From positions 432,001 to 496,000 of the forward strand of contig JAHRHY010000014.1 in assembly GCA_019671135.1 (NCBI GenBank): DNA of 64,000 nucleotides, given 5' to 3'. Position numbers and translations under genes: made by a program. The stretch comes from Linnemannia hyalina (lineage: Eukaryota > Mortierellomycota > Mortierellomycetes > Mortierellales > Mortierellaceae). Position 1 is the first letter of the stretch. Each line of letters starts with the position of its first letter. The notes below the pieces were generated by a model, which was not told the origin of the DNA, ran no database searches, and was given only the letters and a program-made list of their open reading frames with translations. Shown in pieces: positions 22,260-33,990 of this stretch.

Positions 22260-23285
22260 TCTGTTAGTGGTGGTGATGGTGATTGGGAAAGTAAAGAGGG
22301 GAATGGAGTGTGAAAGAATGTAAAAGAATGTAAAAGAAAGAAAGTGGTGATTGCGTTTCAGAGGCACTAAAAGTAATAATAATAAAGAGAGCGGTGTGGG
22401 CGGGAGTTAACAGCCCAGGAATAACGGGTTGTTGTGGCGGGGTTGTGTGTGATGATAATGCATGCGTGTGTGTCTTGGGCGCAAGTGAGCAATTAACAGC
22501 TAACAGCGTGTGACTGCACAATGCATGATGTGGATGGAGGAAGAAAGAAAGGAGGAGGTGGGAGGGAAGGGAAGGTTGAAGAGAAGAGAAAAGGAAAGAG
22601 TTCTTCTAAAGTACTCCAGGACAAACGGTGGCAAAAATAAGGTAGGGGGTTGACAACCTCAACGACATCAACAAAGAAATAAACTTTTCCCTTCTTTTCA
22701 CACAACATGCATCCACCGCGCCTCGAGAAAGTAAAGGCTCACCGCTCCTCTCTTCTTCCTCTCTTGCTGACTTTTCTTTGACAAAAACAAATGCTCAGTC
22801 CTCTCCACTCTTGATCAGGAGCCGAAAGACGTACTTGAACACAGAACACAAGAAAAGTGACTCAATTGCTCAGATGGTGGCGCAGACCTTGCCTCCTTCC
22901 TCCCTCTTGTTCGATTGACCTTCACTCTAGACGGTTGTTCGTGTTCCTAGAAAGCGTGTAGGTCTAGGCGGTTCGAACATCTACCTCCCATAGACCGAGT
23001 TTGCTGCAAATTGGGAACCAAGAAAACAAACATGCATGACATCACATCACATGACCACCCTCGGATGTTCACTGCCCTGATTCTCCAACTTTTTTTTCTT
23101 TTCTTACTACTTTCGGTTGATTCGCATTCGCTTCTTGCTCATTCTCTTTCCCCATCTCTTCTTCACTCATCCCCCGAACCCTCTCCTCTCCTGAACAGAA
23201 CCCACCTGGTCTCTTCCCTTTATCCTCCCCTCCCCTCCTCCCCCCCTTCTTCCTACTCCTCAATTGCTGCCGGATACCCTCTAGA
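22260..23285. promoter_or_regulatory. Divergent promoter region, transglutaminase-like / EamA transporter
   Basis: A 1.0 kb gap between two start codons. Both flanks are pyrimidine-rich in the sense direction of their gene. A G/A-rich block lies around 22,540-22,600. No gene was found in it. Confidence 0.5.
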
Positions 23286-24350
23286 ATGACATCCGCACAA
23301 GAAACCAGCCCCCTGCTGCAAAACCAGCACGGCACCTCCAACGCTACCACTCCTACCAGTGGAACCTCAGCCTCGCACCAGCGCCACCAAGAGACAAAGG
23401 GCCTGCTCTACATGACCCTCTCCGCCCTCTTCTTCTCCTTCATGTCCCTCCTCGTCTCCCTCACCGCCAAAACCCTCCCTTCCTTTGAAATCGTCCTCTT
23501 CCGTGGTATCATCCAAACCCTCCTCGGCGTCATCGCCTGTCGTTACCTCGGTATCTCACCCCTCGGTCAACCTGATAACCGGATCCGGTTCTTGTTATTC
23601 TGTAGAGGGCTTGCGGGATCGTTTGGGTTGGGATTCTTTTTCTATGCACTCAGCGTCATGCCGTTGGCGGATGCGACGGTGATTTTCTTTTTTGGGCCTA
23701 CGTTTACGGCGATCTTGGGGAGAATTGTGTTGAAGGAGCCCTTTGGACCCCTGGATGCTACTGCCTCGGCGATCACCATGTGTGGAGTCGTCCTGGTCTC
23801 GAAACCTACATTCTTATTCCCTCCTCCCTCTCCACCAGCTCCTGGTCCTGGTGAAAGTGGCCAAGATATGATTGCGGCGTTCTTTGTCAAGCAGCAGGAG
23901 GAGGATCATCGCCGTCTGTTTGGAACTCTTGCAGGCCTTTGCGGAGCCATGTGTTCTGCTGTTGTAAGTTCCCTCTCCATGCGCAAGGCCAACCAACCCC
24001 CCTTTATTTGTTTTTATATTCGTTGTGTTTGTATCATGCGCCGTGGCATGCATTGTCTCTTTTTACTGTCTTTGATCAATTGGATACCCTCCCCCACGTA
24101 CTTCCCCACACACCTTTCCCACACTTATCGCCTGCCCCCCCCACTGCCACAAACAAACACATCATGTTCCCTCCTTCATCATCGTGTGACATTCACTCTT
24201 TTACAACTTTGCGCCATCCGTTCTCTTCACTGTACCCGCCTTTGCTGACAAAAAATACGCCATCGATGTCTTTTCTAACCTCATACATCCATCTCAACTT
24301 TTTTTTTTTCCGAACTCCCCACCTCCATCAACCTTAAATACCTCCTCGTC

Positions 24351-24388
<38 letters not shown>

Positions 24389-25037
24389 GGCATACGTGCT
24401 AGTGCGCAAGATCGGAAAGCAGGGTGCCCACTCGATGCAGCACGTTACATACTTTGGCGTCGTCTCCTGTTTCGTTAGCTTGATCGGTCTCTTCACTCTC
24501 CAGGGCGGGTATGTGGCCCCCCAGGGTACATGGATGTGGTCGGGCGTCGTTGCCCTCGGTGTCTCTGCCTTCTTTGGTCAAGTCCTTCTCAACTCTGGGT
24601 AAGTTCTCCTTTCTTTTCTGGCCCAAAAAAAAAAAAAAAAAAGAGAAGAGTGTCAAAAAGAAACTCTAATACGACAAGGAAAGAAAAAAAAAAAAAAAAA
24701 TTGCTGCCAGACTGCGCTGTTTCTTCTCTCATTTGATGACTAACAAACCTTCATCAATCTATCCCACTTTTTTTTTAAAAAAAAAACTCCTTCAATTAGC
24801 CTTCAATTGGCACCCTTGGGTCCCGGAACGCTGATGCGGATGAACGACATCGTGTTCGCATTCATATTCCAGATCACCGTCCAGCACGAACACCCCGACC
24901 TCTTCTCCTTCCTCGGTGCTTCCCTCGTCATGATCTGTACCGGATCCATGGGTCTCAACAAGTGGCGCATCGAAAAGAAGAGGGTTCAACAGGAGAAGGA
25001 ACAGCAAGATCAAGATCAACAACAGCAGCAGCCTTAA
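23286..25037 (+). CDS. EamA (drug/metabolite transporter) family membrane protein
   Basis: Three exons (23286-23963, 24390-24598, 24800-25037) give 374 residues. After a polar N-terminus with TSPLLQNQ (an acidic di-leucine-like signal) come about ten hydrophobic helices in two EamA halves: FFSFMSLLVSLTAKTLPSFE, FEIVLFRGIIQTLLGVIACR, LPLADATVIFFFGPTFTAIL and LKEPFGPLDATA in the first, and GVVALGVSAFFGQVLLNSGL and MNDIVFAFIFQITV in the second. This order matches the SLC35G/solute transporter group. The long cytosolic loop (SKPTFLFPPPS...HHRRL) and a Gln/Asp-rich tail are variable. Substrate is unknown. Intron 1 (426 bp) ends in a CAA microsatellite that supplies the acceptor AG. Confidence 0.85.
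24349..24388 (+). repeat. (CAA)n tract ending in the splice acceptor
   Basis: About thirteen CAA units run directly into the AAG|GCA acceptor at 24389/24390 of the EamA gene, so the usual polypyrimidine tract is displaced about 40 nt upstream. Confidence 0.85.
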
Positions 25038-25327
25038 GAGTAATCTGTAATCTAATCTCTAGATCAGTGAATAGAACATCATTCCACCTTTGACAGCACA
25101 ACACACATTTGAATGATTCCATGAAGAGAAGATAATTTAATTCACAAGTGTACAACGTATGGACAGTGACGGAGAGATGAATGGTGGGTGGATGGATGGA
25201 TGGGTGACAGGGAAGGAAAAGAAAAAAAAAGAAAAAAATAGGAAATTGTAAAAGGAAGCGTTTAAATGTGTGCGACGATGTAATGTAAAAGGGTCCAAAA
25301 GTAGAAAACGAGAAATAAGAAAGGAAA

Positions 25328-28300
25328 CTATCGGTTTTGTGCGCCTGCAATTTTGGCACGGTATTGCGCTACAAGCATGGCATGTGCTTGCTGTTGCTGT
25401 TCAATTGACATCATCCCCGTCGAGATCCCCAACTGTGCTCCTGCTCCCGTCTGAAGAGTCGGCGAAGTCACTCCCGCCGCTGCCGCTGCTGCTGCTGTCG
25501 AACTCAGGTCCAGATTCGACCAGTCGCCATTGAACATCGCCATCGGGTTTTGCACTCCCACCGTCAGTCCATTCATGCCCGACGCTCCACTCGTTGGCAA
25601 TCCGCCCCCCATCACTGCTGCTCCGAACGGCGCTGCATTCATCATCTTTCCATTAGTCGTCGTCATGATGGCAGGCTGCTGTTGTTGTTGCTGTTGCTGC
25701 AAAAAGTGCTGCTGCTGTTGAAGCAACTGGATCTGTTGCTGCTGTTGAGGCGTAAGCGAGCTGTCCATGTTCTGAATCTGTTGCTGACGCTTCAAATATG
25801 CCATAATCGCCTGTTGCTGCTGGAGTTGTTGCTGTTGCTGGCGTTGCTGCTGCTCAAGCAATTGCTGCTGCTGCTGTTGCTGTTGTTGTTGTTGTTGTTG
25901 TTGCTGTTGCTCCTGCTGTTGCTGGCGACGACGGTTCAACATATCCTGGTACATCAGCTGCTGGGCTCGCTCCAAAGTGGCCACACCTTGCTGCTGCTGA
26001 GACAACGGCAATGTCGTGAATGCATAGGGCAACTGAAGCTGAGAAGGATCCATTCCAGCCGGGATAGTTCCCAAACCAGTCTGGATGGTCTCCTGTTGCT
26101 GCTGCATCGACATTTGTTGCTGTTGCTGTTGTTGGTGCTGTTGCTGCAAGATGTTCTGGGGTGTAGCGAAGCTCTGCTGACCAGACGAGTGAAGTGCCTT
26201 GGATGACTTTTGCTGCTGCTTCTGCTTGGCGGACTGGGGTCGGGCGGAGTGAGACTCGGCCAATTGAGACTGTGCCGCAGCAGCAGCTCCTTTGGCATCG
26301 GACGAGAACCGACGTTGACGTTTGGGGAACGTGTGCGACGAGGGGAAGGCACTTGACGTGGCACTGTTGGCAGGGGCATTAGATCCATTGCCGCCGTTAC
26401 CATTGATAGGCGTCATGGGCTCAATTCCAGTTCCGTTGGCTCCTCCTGTGGGCGTCGCTGGGGCAGAATTAGCATTCACAGTCGACTGGAGACTGGCCTT
26501 GGGGAGGTTGAGATTCATACCTTCCTTCTTCTCCTGAGCTCCGACCATCGAGTTCAGCTCGACACTCTTGCGGCGCTGGGTGGTCTTGGTCGGCTTGCCT
26601 GTAGGTGCTGGCATCTCCTCTGCAAGCTTGGGGTGAGCCACATCAGCGCCTACGCCTTCTGGGGGCTCTCCGTTGGGGTGTGCAGTGTTGTTGTTTTGTC
26701 CGTTGCGATTACGCTTCTTGATGACATCGGTTTTGAGGCTAAGGGGTCGGACAACGCCATGGAGCTTTAAGAACAGACCGCAGGCGTTGCAGAGTGGAAG
26801 ACCTTCGGGGTTACGGCGCCAAAGAGGGGTGGTTTGGGTGTTGCAGTTGGTGCACTTTGTGGGTATCAAGGTAGCCGCGTTTCCATCCGTTCCAGAATTT
26901 GATAGCGAAGTCTCTGAGGTGTTGGCGTGCTGCATGACCGAGGAGCTCGATCCTTCAGTCGACTCGTCTGACCCTGCCTTGGCTCCAGTGCCCTCGGATT
27001 TGCCATCCGTAGAGGCACGACCTTGAGCACGAGGACGCTTGCCGGGGACTACCGATCCTGACGAAGTTGGTGGCGTCTTCTTGGCGGTTGTCGAAGGATT
27101 GTCTGATGTCCAGCCAGCATCCTGCTGGCTAGAGTTCAAAGATCGCCGCGAGACTGGAGCAGATGTCCGTTCCGTCTCATCCGTATCCATATCGACCTCT
27201 TCCCTCACATCCGAATCCGACGACGTCTGGTTCATGTTGCCATCAAAGGACTGTGATGCCTCGTTGAAGAACGAGGCTCCTGGGCCAGTAAAGGGAAGAA
27301 GTTGGGCTGGATTGATGAACCCAGCGGGACCACCAGGGCCGGTGCCAGGGTCGTTGGAGGGGTTGAAGAGCTGGGCATTCAGCATGTCAGGGTCCTGCAT
27401 GAATCCTGCACCTCCATCCACACCACCAAAATTCATCATCGAGATAAGGTCGCTGTAGTTGACATCGCCGAATCCGTTTCCTGCTTGCTGCATCTGTTGC
27501 TGCAACTGCAGTTGGTGCTGAATCATTTGGTGCTGCTGGAACTGCTGCTGCTGTTGTTGTTGCTGCTGTTGCTGGTGTTGAGCCGCTGCTGCGAGAAGGT
27601 AATCGGGATAGAACATTTGCTGGTTCGGTGATGCCAGTGAGTTGCCGCTAATGAGAGCTTCCGTGGAATAGTCGGTCATGCCCTCGCTGCCTATCGCAGA
27701 TCCGGCAGTCATGTTAGCCAGCAGTTTCTTTTGGGTGGGTGATTCTTGCTTAACAGGAACGCCATCATCTCGTGAGCTAGACTTGGGCCGGTCCATGGGA
27801 TGACTTGGGAAGACAGTGGTTGGAGAGGAAGGTCGAGAAGACTCAATGTCAGAATCACCAGAGGAGGCGTCGTGCGGGATATTGATGCTGCCAAGATACG
27901 GGTTGGAAATAGGCGTGCGGAAGTTTCCTGCCGCTGCTGACTGCATATTGGACTGTTTGGCAGACTGCAACTTTTCCGAAGGCGTGGACTAGCAGATCGT
28001 TAACACAACAACAACAAAAAAAAAAAACGAAAAGGTTCGAGTTTGGCGTTAGGAGATGGGATGCATAGGTGGGTTTGCATATTCACAACATGCAAATCCA
28101 CAAAACCCATTTCCACGAAGCCAAGTGATGTTTTAAATCCATACCTTCCCCTGATAACTTGATAGTCGTTGGTTGCTGCTCCGTGAACTGGCGGAATGGC
28201 CCGATTTACTTCCCGTCGAACTCCGTGAGAGGGTCGGCCTCGATGACTGGCTGTTTGAACTATTGTTGGCACTGAACGATGGACCAGCTCCGCCGATGAA

Positions 28301-29513
28301 GTCTATGGAGATGGGGTTCGTGGGCGAAGGGCTGACTCCATTCATAAACGTGTTGGTCGGACTCTTGGCACCAAATGACTGGGAGGACTTGTCAAATGAG
28401 CTGCTGTTGGAGTTGGAGCTGCTGCCAAGGTTATTGTTGAAGTTGTTGTTGTTTTGCTGGACGGCGTTATTATGGATGAAATTATTGTTACTGTTGGTGG
28501 TGGTGTTGTTGTTGTTGCCAAAGCTGTTGGGTTTCTTGTGACGCGAAGAAGGTGACACTGAGGATGACGAGGAGAACTTGAAGTTGTTATTGTTGTTGTT
28601 CTGTGAAACAGGCGGACTCTTGATGGGCGTCATCATGGGGATGCCGGCAAACCTCATCTCTCTGGGTGAGGAGGCTGTCGAGGAAGCGTTAGATTGGTTG
28701 TCCTGATCATCATCCGAATCCGACTGCATCGCAGTGTCATACATCCCACTGTTGGGGCTGCTGCGGTGGCTGGGTCCAGGGATGTTGATGCTCATAGTAG
28801 GGGGCATTGGCTGTGAGCTGACCGTATCCATGTAGCTAAGAGAAGGAGAAGGGGGACGAGGAGCAAGATGGATGGTGTTTAGATATACGCTCCCAGGATC
28901 ATGTGTTTCGTGGACATAAACAACCCACGGCAAGGGAACTGTGCATGATCCTTGATCTATCTATCATTTTCAATAAAGCGTACCTAGGTTGACCGGCAGG
29001 AACAGGGCCCTCAAGATCCATGGCGTGTCCGTTCCTCTCCTTGTCCTCCTTTTCTTTGTTCTTCTTGTGAAGAGTCATTGCCATCATGCGCCACGTCAGG
29101 TTCTCGAGTCGCTTTCCATTGGGGAGTGAGTCCTTGGCCTTGGTGTATAGACGCCACACTTGCGCTGCCAGGGGATCCTCCTTGGCCTGCTTGGAGGCCT
29201 CATCCTCTTCAGAACATTCCTCGGCCGAGCCATCCTCCATATGGTGATGTGCGCTGGGATACTCTGCGGTTCCCATGGGTCCGGGAGATCCTAGTTCTGA
29301 AGGCAGTTTTCTCCTTGGCTTTGGCTTGGGGAAGTCGATGGTGGACGAGAGCAGGGACTCTGGAAGTCTGTTGGCGGTGGTTGCCTTTTTACCTTTGGAG
29401 CCGGACCTGTAGCTACCATCATGCGAAGGGGCGGGAGAGGATGGCGAAGAGGGAGTGGGCGAAGCCCGGTCGTAGGAGGGGGAGGTTGGATAGTGTGGTG
29501 AATTGTGATTCAT
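25328..29513 (-). CDS. AreA/NIT2-like GATA zinc-finger transcription factor
   Basis: Three exons (29513-28984, 28835-28145, 27988-25328) give 1,293 residues. Exon 1 has the conserved N-terminal motif of nitrogen regulators, [20 protein letters not shown] followed by [12 protein letters not shown] (about residues 110-160). The GATA finger (about 782-832) is the C-X2-C-X17-C-X2-C type: [18 protein letters not shown] and [20 protein letters not shown], then the basic [10 protein letters not shown]. The rest is disordered, with Asn runs in exon 2 and several Gln runs in exon 3 (near 27,550, 26,130 and 25,870). AreA-type factors activate genes for secondary nitrogen sources through GATA sites and are normally held in check by an NmrA-type repressor. 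The start at 29513 follows a long leader; a further Met at 29558 is in frame. The coding part is unusually long for this family because of the repeats. Confidence 0.9.
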
Positions 29514-31048
29514 GGTCGATATGTTTCCGATTCGCTTGTTGTTCTTGTATGCTATCAATTGTTGCTGTTATCACACTCCTTAATCTGGTTGAGGAAGGAA
29601 AATATGGATGAAGCCAAGCCTAGGAGTGCAGTGGAGGTAGGGGGACTGTGGCAAGAATTAGAAAGAGAGAAGGAGAGAAGGGGTAGAGAAGTGAAGAGAG
29701 GGGAAAGAGGAGGGACAGAGGAAAAACAGAAAACAAGGTCAGTTGTCAGTCAGTCAGAGCATTGCGGGGTAAGTGTGCTCACAGGTTGTTGAAGATAAGT
29801 GTTCAAACTATATGATTTAATCCTTTTGCCCCAAGCTCGCAAATCAACAACCAACACAATAGATAACAAACACAACGAAATAAAGCGAAGGTCTCGTACA
29901 AAAGGATGGGACAATGTTGAATGAAAAGAAAAGAGAGAGAAGTTGAGAGTAATGATGACAAAGGTGCGAAATAAGGAGTGTGAGTGAGTGAGCGGGCGAG
30001 TGAGTGTGCAAGGTATGAAGTGGTGGGTGAGAGAGAGAAAAGAAGGAAATGTGGGGTGGATAAGCGATAAAGGGAAAATGGCCGAGCCAGAGCCAAGTGG
30101 CTCGTTGGGTCATCTTTTTATTTTTTGAAGGCCAGAGGTGATGTGTGAAAAGGTGGAGGGGATAGCAGGTCGATAATAAATAACATAACGATTTTTTTAG
30201 GTTTCATCCAAAGGAAAATAAAACATGACTGACAAAGGAACAAAAAAGCCCACAAGCAGTGTCAGGGTGAACAAGAGGAGGAGTTTGGCGGCGGATGAAC
30301 TCTCTCAGGTTGTGTGTATGCCAAGCATGGAGAGGAATGAATGAAAGGAGCAATACACGATTCGGGGTGGTGTGATCAGGAAACATAGATTGACGTACTG
30401 TTGTCTTCTGGTGCTTATTCGCAAAGGAGAAGAAAGGAGAGGTGGCGAAGTAAGAGTGTAAGAGAGAGAGAGAGTGTGTGTGTATGGCACTAGTGTGTAT
30501 GTTAATGGATGTAATGGATCGGAAGAAATGGATCGAAACAGCCGAAAAGGAAGAAGAGAGTCAGTGAGTGAGTGAGCAATGAGGAACGTCGGAAAGAAGA
30601 AGCGGGTGGAATAAAGGTATTCGGTATGAGTGAGAAGAATACGTGGAGAGCGATTGTGTGTATGAATGTATGTGGGGGATATGGTGATTTGGGGGGTAAG
30701 AAAGAAGAAAAGGAAAGGAGAAAAAGACAAAAAGCGGAAGGAGAAAATAGTTGATTTGGCCGTGTGCGAGCAGTATGATGTGAATACCGGCCAGGCCAGT
30801 CAATGTGTTGGAGAAGAAAGGGAGAAGATAGAAAATGAAGATAATCAAGTAGCTGGTTCCCCTTCTCTTCCACGGACTACTTTTTTTTCTGTGGGGAGCT
30901 GTTGTTGTTGTTGTTGTAGTTGGTGGGGGTCCAGATGACGACGACAGCAAACAGCAGACAAAGAGAAACAACAATAACAAGACTACCGCGATGGTATGTA
31001 TCCTCGAATACATACCCTTTTTTTGTCCCAACCAACAGTAAACAACAA

Positions 31049-31068
31049 AAACACACACACACACACAC
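31049..31068. repeat. (AC)n microsatellite
   Basis: About ten AC units. Confidence 0.85.
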
Positions 31069-31116
31069 GCTCTTGCAAACAGATACGCACAAGAACGTCA
31101 ACAGTCAGCCAACCAA

Positions 31117-31153
31117 CAGACAGACAGACAGATAGACAGATAGATAGACAGAC
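31117..31153. repeat. (GACA/GATA)n microsatellite
   Basis: Tandem CAGA/TAGA units of 4 bp, about nine copies with GACA and GATA variants mixed. Confidence 0.85.
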
Positions 31154-31626
31154 CCCAAGCAATCAATCATAAACAACCAAGAACAACGCAGGGCAGGCAC
31201 CTCTTTATCTCATAATACCGGCATCTTTGCCACACCGGTGTGTTCAATTTCATTCATTTTTGCTCTCACTTTTTGGTTCTTCCTTTCAACAGGCTGCAGC
31301 AAACAAAAACAGAGACGACGACCAACGCAATTCGCGCATTACTTGCAGTATCCAATCACATACACAGAACAGCAGCAGCTACTGCAATCCCTTCTGGTCC
31401 TTTTCCTCTTCTCTTTTTTCTTTCCTTTCTTTTTTTTTATGCACATCCCATCCCCCTTTTCAAACCCAACCTCACCCGCTCACAAGCACAAGGAAAAAAA
31501 AATCAAGCAAAGCACTCCCTTGCGAGTTTTCATTTTTTGTATTTTACCCCTATGCCAAAACAAACAAAAATATCCGTAGTAGAACATGACATCTTCCTCA
31601 CACAACAACAGCATTCATTTTCACCC

Positions 31627-31648
31627 TTTTTTTTTTTTTTTTTTTTTT
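31627..31648. repeat. Poly-T tract
   Basis: About twenty-two T residues in a row. Confidence 0.85.
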
Positions 31649-32061
31649 CTTTTTCTCAATTGACCTATCATATCCATTTGAACACCCATCCACACCCCCT
31701 TCTCCTCACCATCATCAGCTCACCAAGCTGGCGTGAAAATATCCCGAAAATCAAAAACATCTGGGAAGCAAAGCCTGTTGACGAGCGTTTCCCTTTCCTT
31801 GCTCACTCTCTACCATAGAAAACCTTCTCGGGTCAATGGGGATTAGTCACACGCACGTTTTTACTCGATAGGACAAAACACAAGAAATGACTGAACGGAG
31901 TCAAAGAAATAAAAAAGTGCAGAGGACAAGAAGTGTGCGTAGGTGAGTGGAGTGTGAAAGAATGGGAGGCGCTGAGTGGGAGACTGAACGACAAAAGGAA
32001 GAACGAATGTAATGGAAACAAAGGGCGAACGAAGGAACAACCCAGCTACTTGTTTTTTTGT

Positions 32062-32181
<120 letters not shown>

Positions 32182-33990
32182 TTTGTTGTATGCATTCTTT
32201 TCTGTTTTTGTTTTCCCTCCATCTTCTCACGGGTTCCCATGAAGAAAAGCACGCCCATATGCAAAAGCAGAGAGCCGCAGGTAAAACAACAGCTGCGTGC
32301 TAAAAGGGTGTGTTTGTTGTCTGTTTTGTGAAAAGGAGGGAGGGGTGAGGACAGGAAGGAGACACGAGTCTAGGTTTTTGTTCTGTCCATGGAGCCTATT
32401 TTTGTATGTTGATCGTTTTTGTCTTACAGATGCAGTGCGCTTTTGACTCGCGCCGTTCGTTATTGATGTTGCTACTGTTGATCGTGAAAAAGAAAGACAG
32501 GGAGAAGAAAACAAAGGAGGAGGAAGAGGAGGGAGAGGAGGAGTGAATGGTCAAAGGGAAAAAAAAGCGAGCAGGGAGGGTAGGGTTGAATAGGTGAAAG
32601 GTGAACGAAGGAAGACAGGGAGGGGCATAGGGGAAGAAAGGCAAGGACGTCAGGGCTGGGTTGGTAAGAAGAACAAGTGGAAAAAGCAGACCGAAAAAAA
32701 GGCAAAAAAATGCGTGTTGTGTATGTTGCAGTGTATGTGTGCGTGTTGACGAAGGGTCCGAAGCGTGAATAGAAGTCGAGGGAATAGACTCTGTAATGAA
32801 TGGTAGTAACACAGTAGGTGAAGGGCTGCGAATGGAAGGAAGGAAGGAAGGAGGGAAGGAATGGAGTAGTCAATTACCTGCTTGCAGACAGAAAGTGAGA
32901 AAGGAGCAGCGGCAGCAGAAGCAGCAGTTGGGTGTTGGTGGATGGAGGGGAAGGACGAGCAGGGCCGAGATCGGACTGCGGGGTGGGGAGGGGGGGTGAG
33001 GAAAAGGAGGAAGAAGGATAGAACAAGGACGGGTGCGCGTCAAGGAGTAGAGTGTTGGGGATCGGAACAAGTGAGATAGTATGGGTGTAAGGAAAGGATG
33101 CAACGCTGAGAGTGCAGGGTGTGATTGTATGGTTGAGGTGCCAATGGAAGGGAAGGATGGGAAGAGAGAGAGAAGGAAGGAGGGAAGGGGAAGCAGGAGA
33201 GAGAAAAAGGAAAAAGGAAAAGGACGGCGGAGTAGGGAAAGGGAAGAGGGGAGAGAGAGGGAAATAAAAAGTGTCCGATGGGCGTGGATAGGGTCATCCA
33301 CGCCACGCCCATGGAAAACGAAGAGGGGGGAGAGCCTTTTTGGGTTTGACGGCTGGCCAAAAGGAACAACAAAAAGATCTTTAGATGGTCATTAAGGGAT
33401 CGACCTATCTAATTGACCATGTCAAATTTTTGGGTCACCATGGCAGGCACACGCGCACTTCCAACCAAATCATATCTGGTTCCGTCCTCTCTGTAACTTT
33501 TTTTTTCTGCTTATTCTCGATGGAATTCTCTCTCTTCACTTCCATCGTTCCTGCTTTCACAGAAAGCTCCTTAATTCCTTTCATTTTTCACTTTCTGCCA
33601 ACATGCCCAGAATAGCATTCTCATCCAACCACATCCAATCTCTATCTTCCCTTTGCTTTTTCTTTCGTAATTGGTCGGCAAAGAGAAGCGTGGAAATGGA
33701 ACAAAACGTAAAGAACCAAAACTTCAACCACTCCTTACTCTGAAGTTTATCAAACAAGAAGAGATGATATTTAACGCTATGAGAGAGAACATGAAATCGG
33801 AGGCTGCCTCTCCTTTTTTCTACCTATGCACCACGGTTCCAGGGTTCAGTCGAAAGTCGCTATTGAGTTATGTAGATACAAGAGTTCAACAAGAGTTAGT
33901 AATGTGCTCACAGACAGGGATTTATATGTTCAAAGCCACGGACAGGGATTGAGGATTAAAGACAGAAAGAAAAGTTCAAAATATCACGGA

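Noticed and set aside
22260..22367. N-terminal extension of the transglutaminase-like protein (36 residues, hydrophobic)
   Set aside because: Reads like a signal peptide, but the DNA is a pyrimidine-rich leader like those of its neighbours, and the protein looks cytoplasmic; kept only as an alternative start.
22950..22990. GGTTCGAACATC, like a tRNA T-loop
   Set aside because: The flanking bases do not form a T-stem and no acceptor or anticodon arm fits on either strand.
31240..31818. 192-codon plus-strand frame
   Set aside because: Composition is pyrimidine-driven (Phe, Ser, Leu, Pro, His), it crosses a poly-T tract, and two other frames over the same DNA are equally open.
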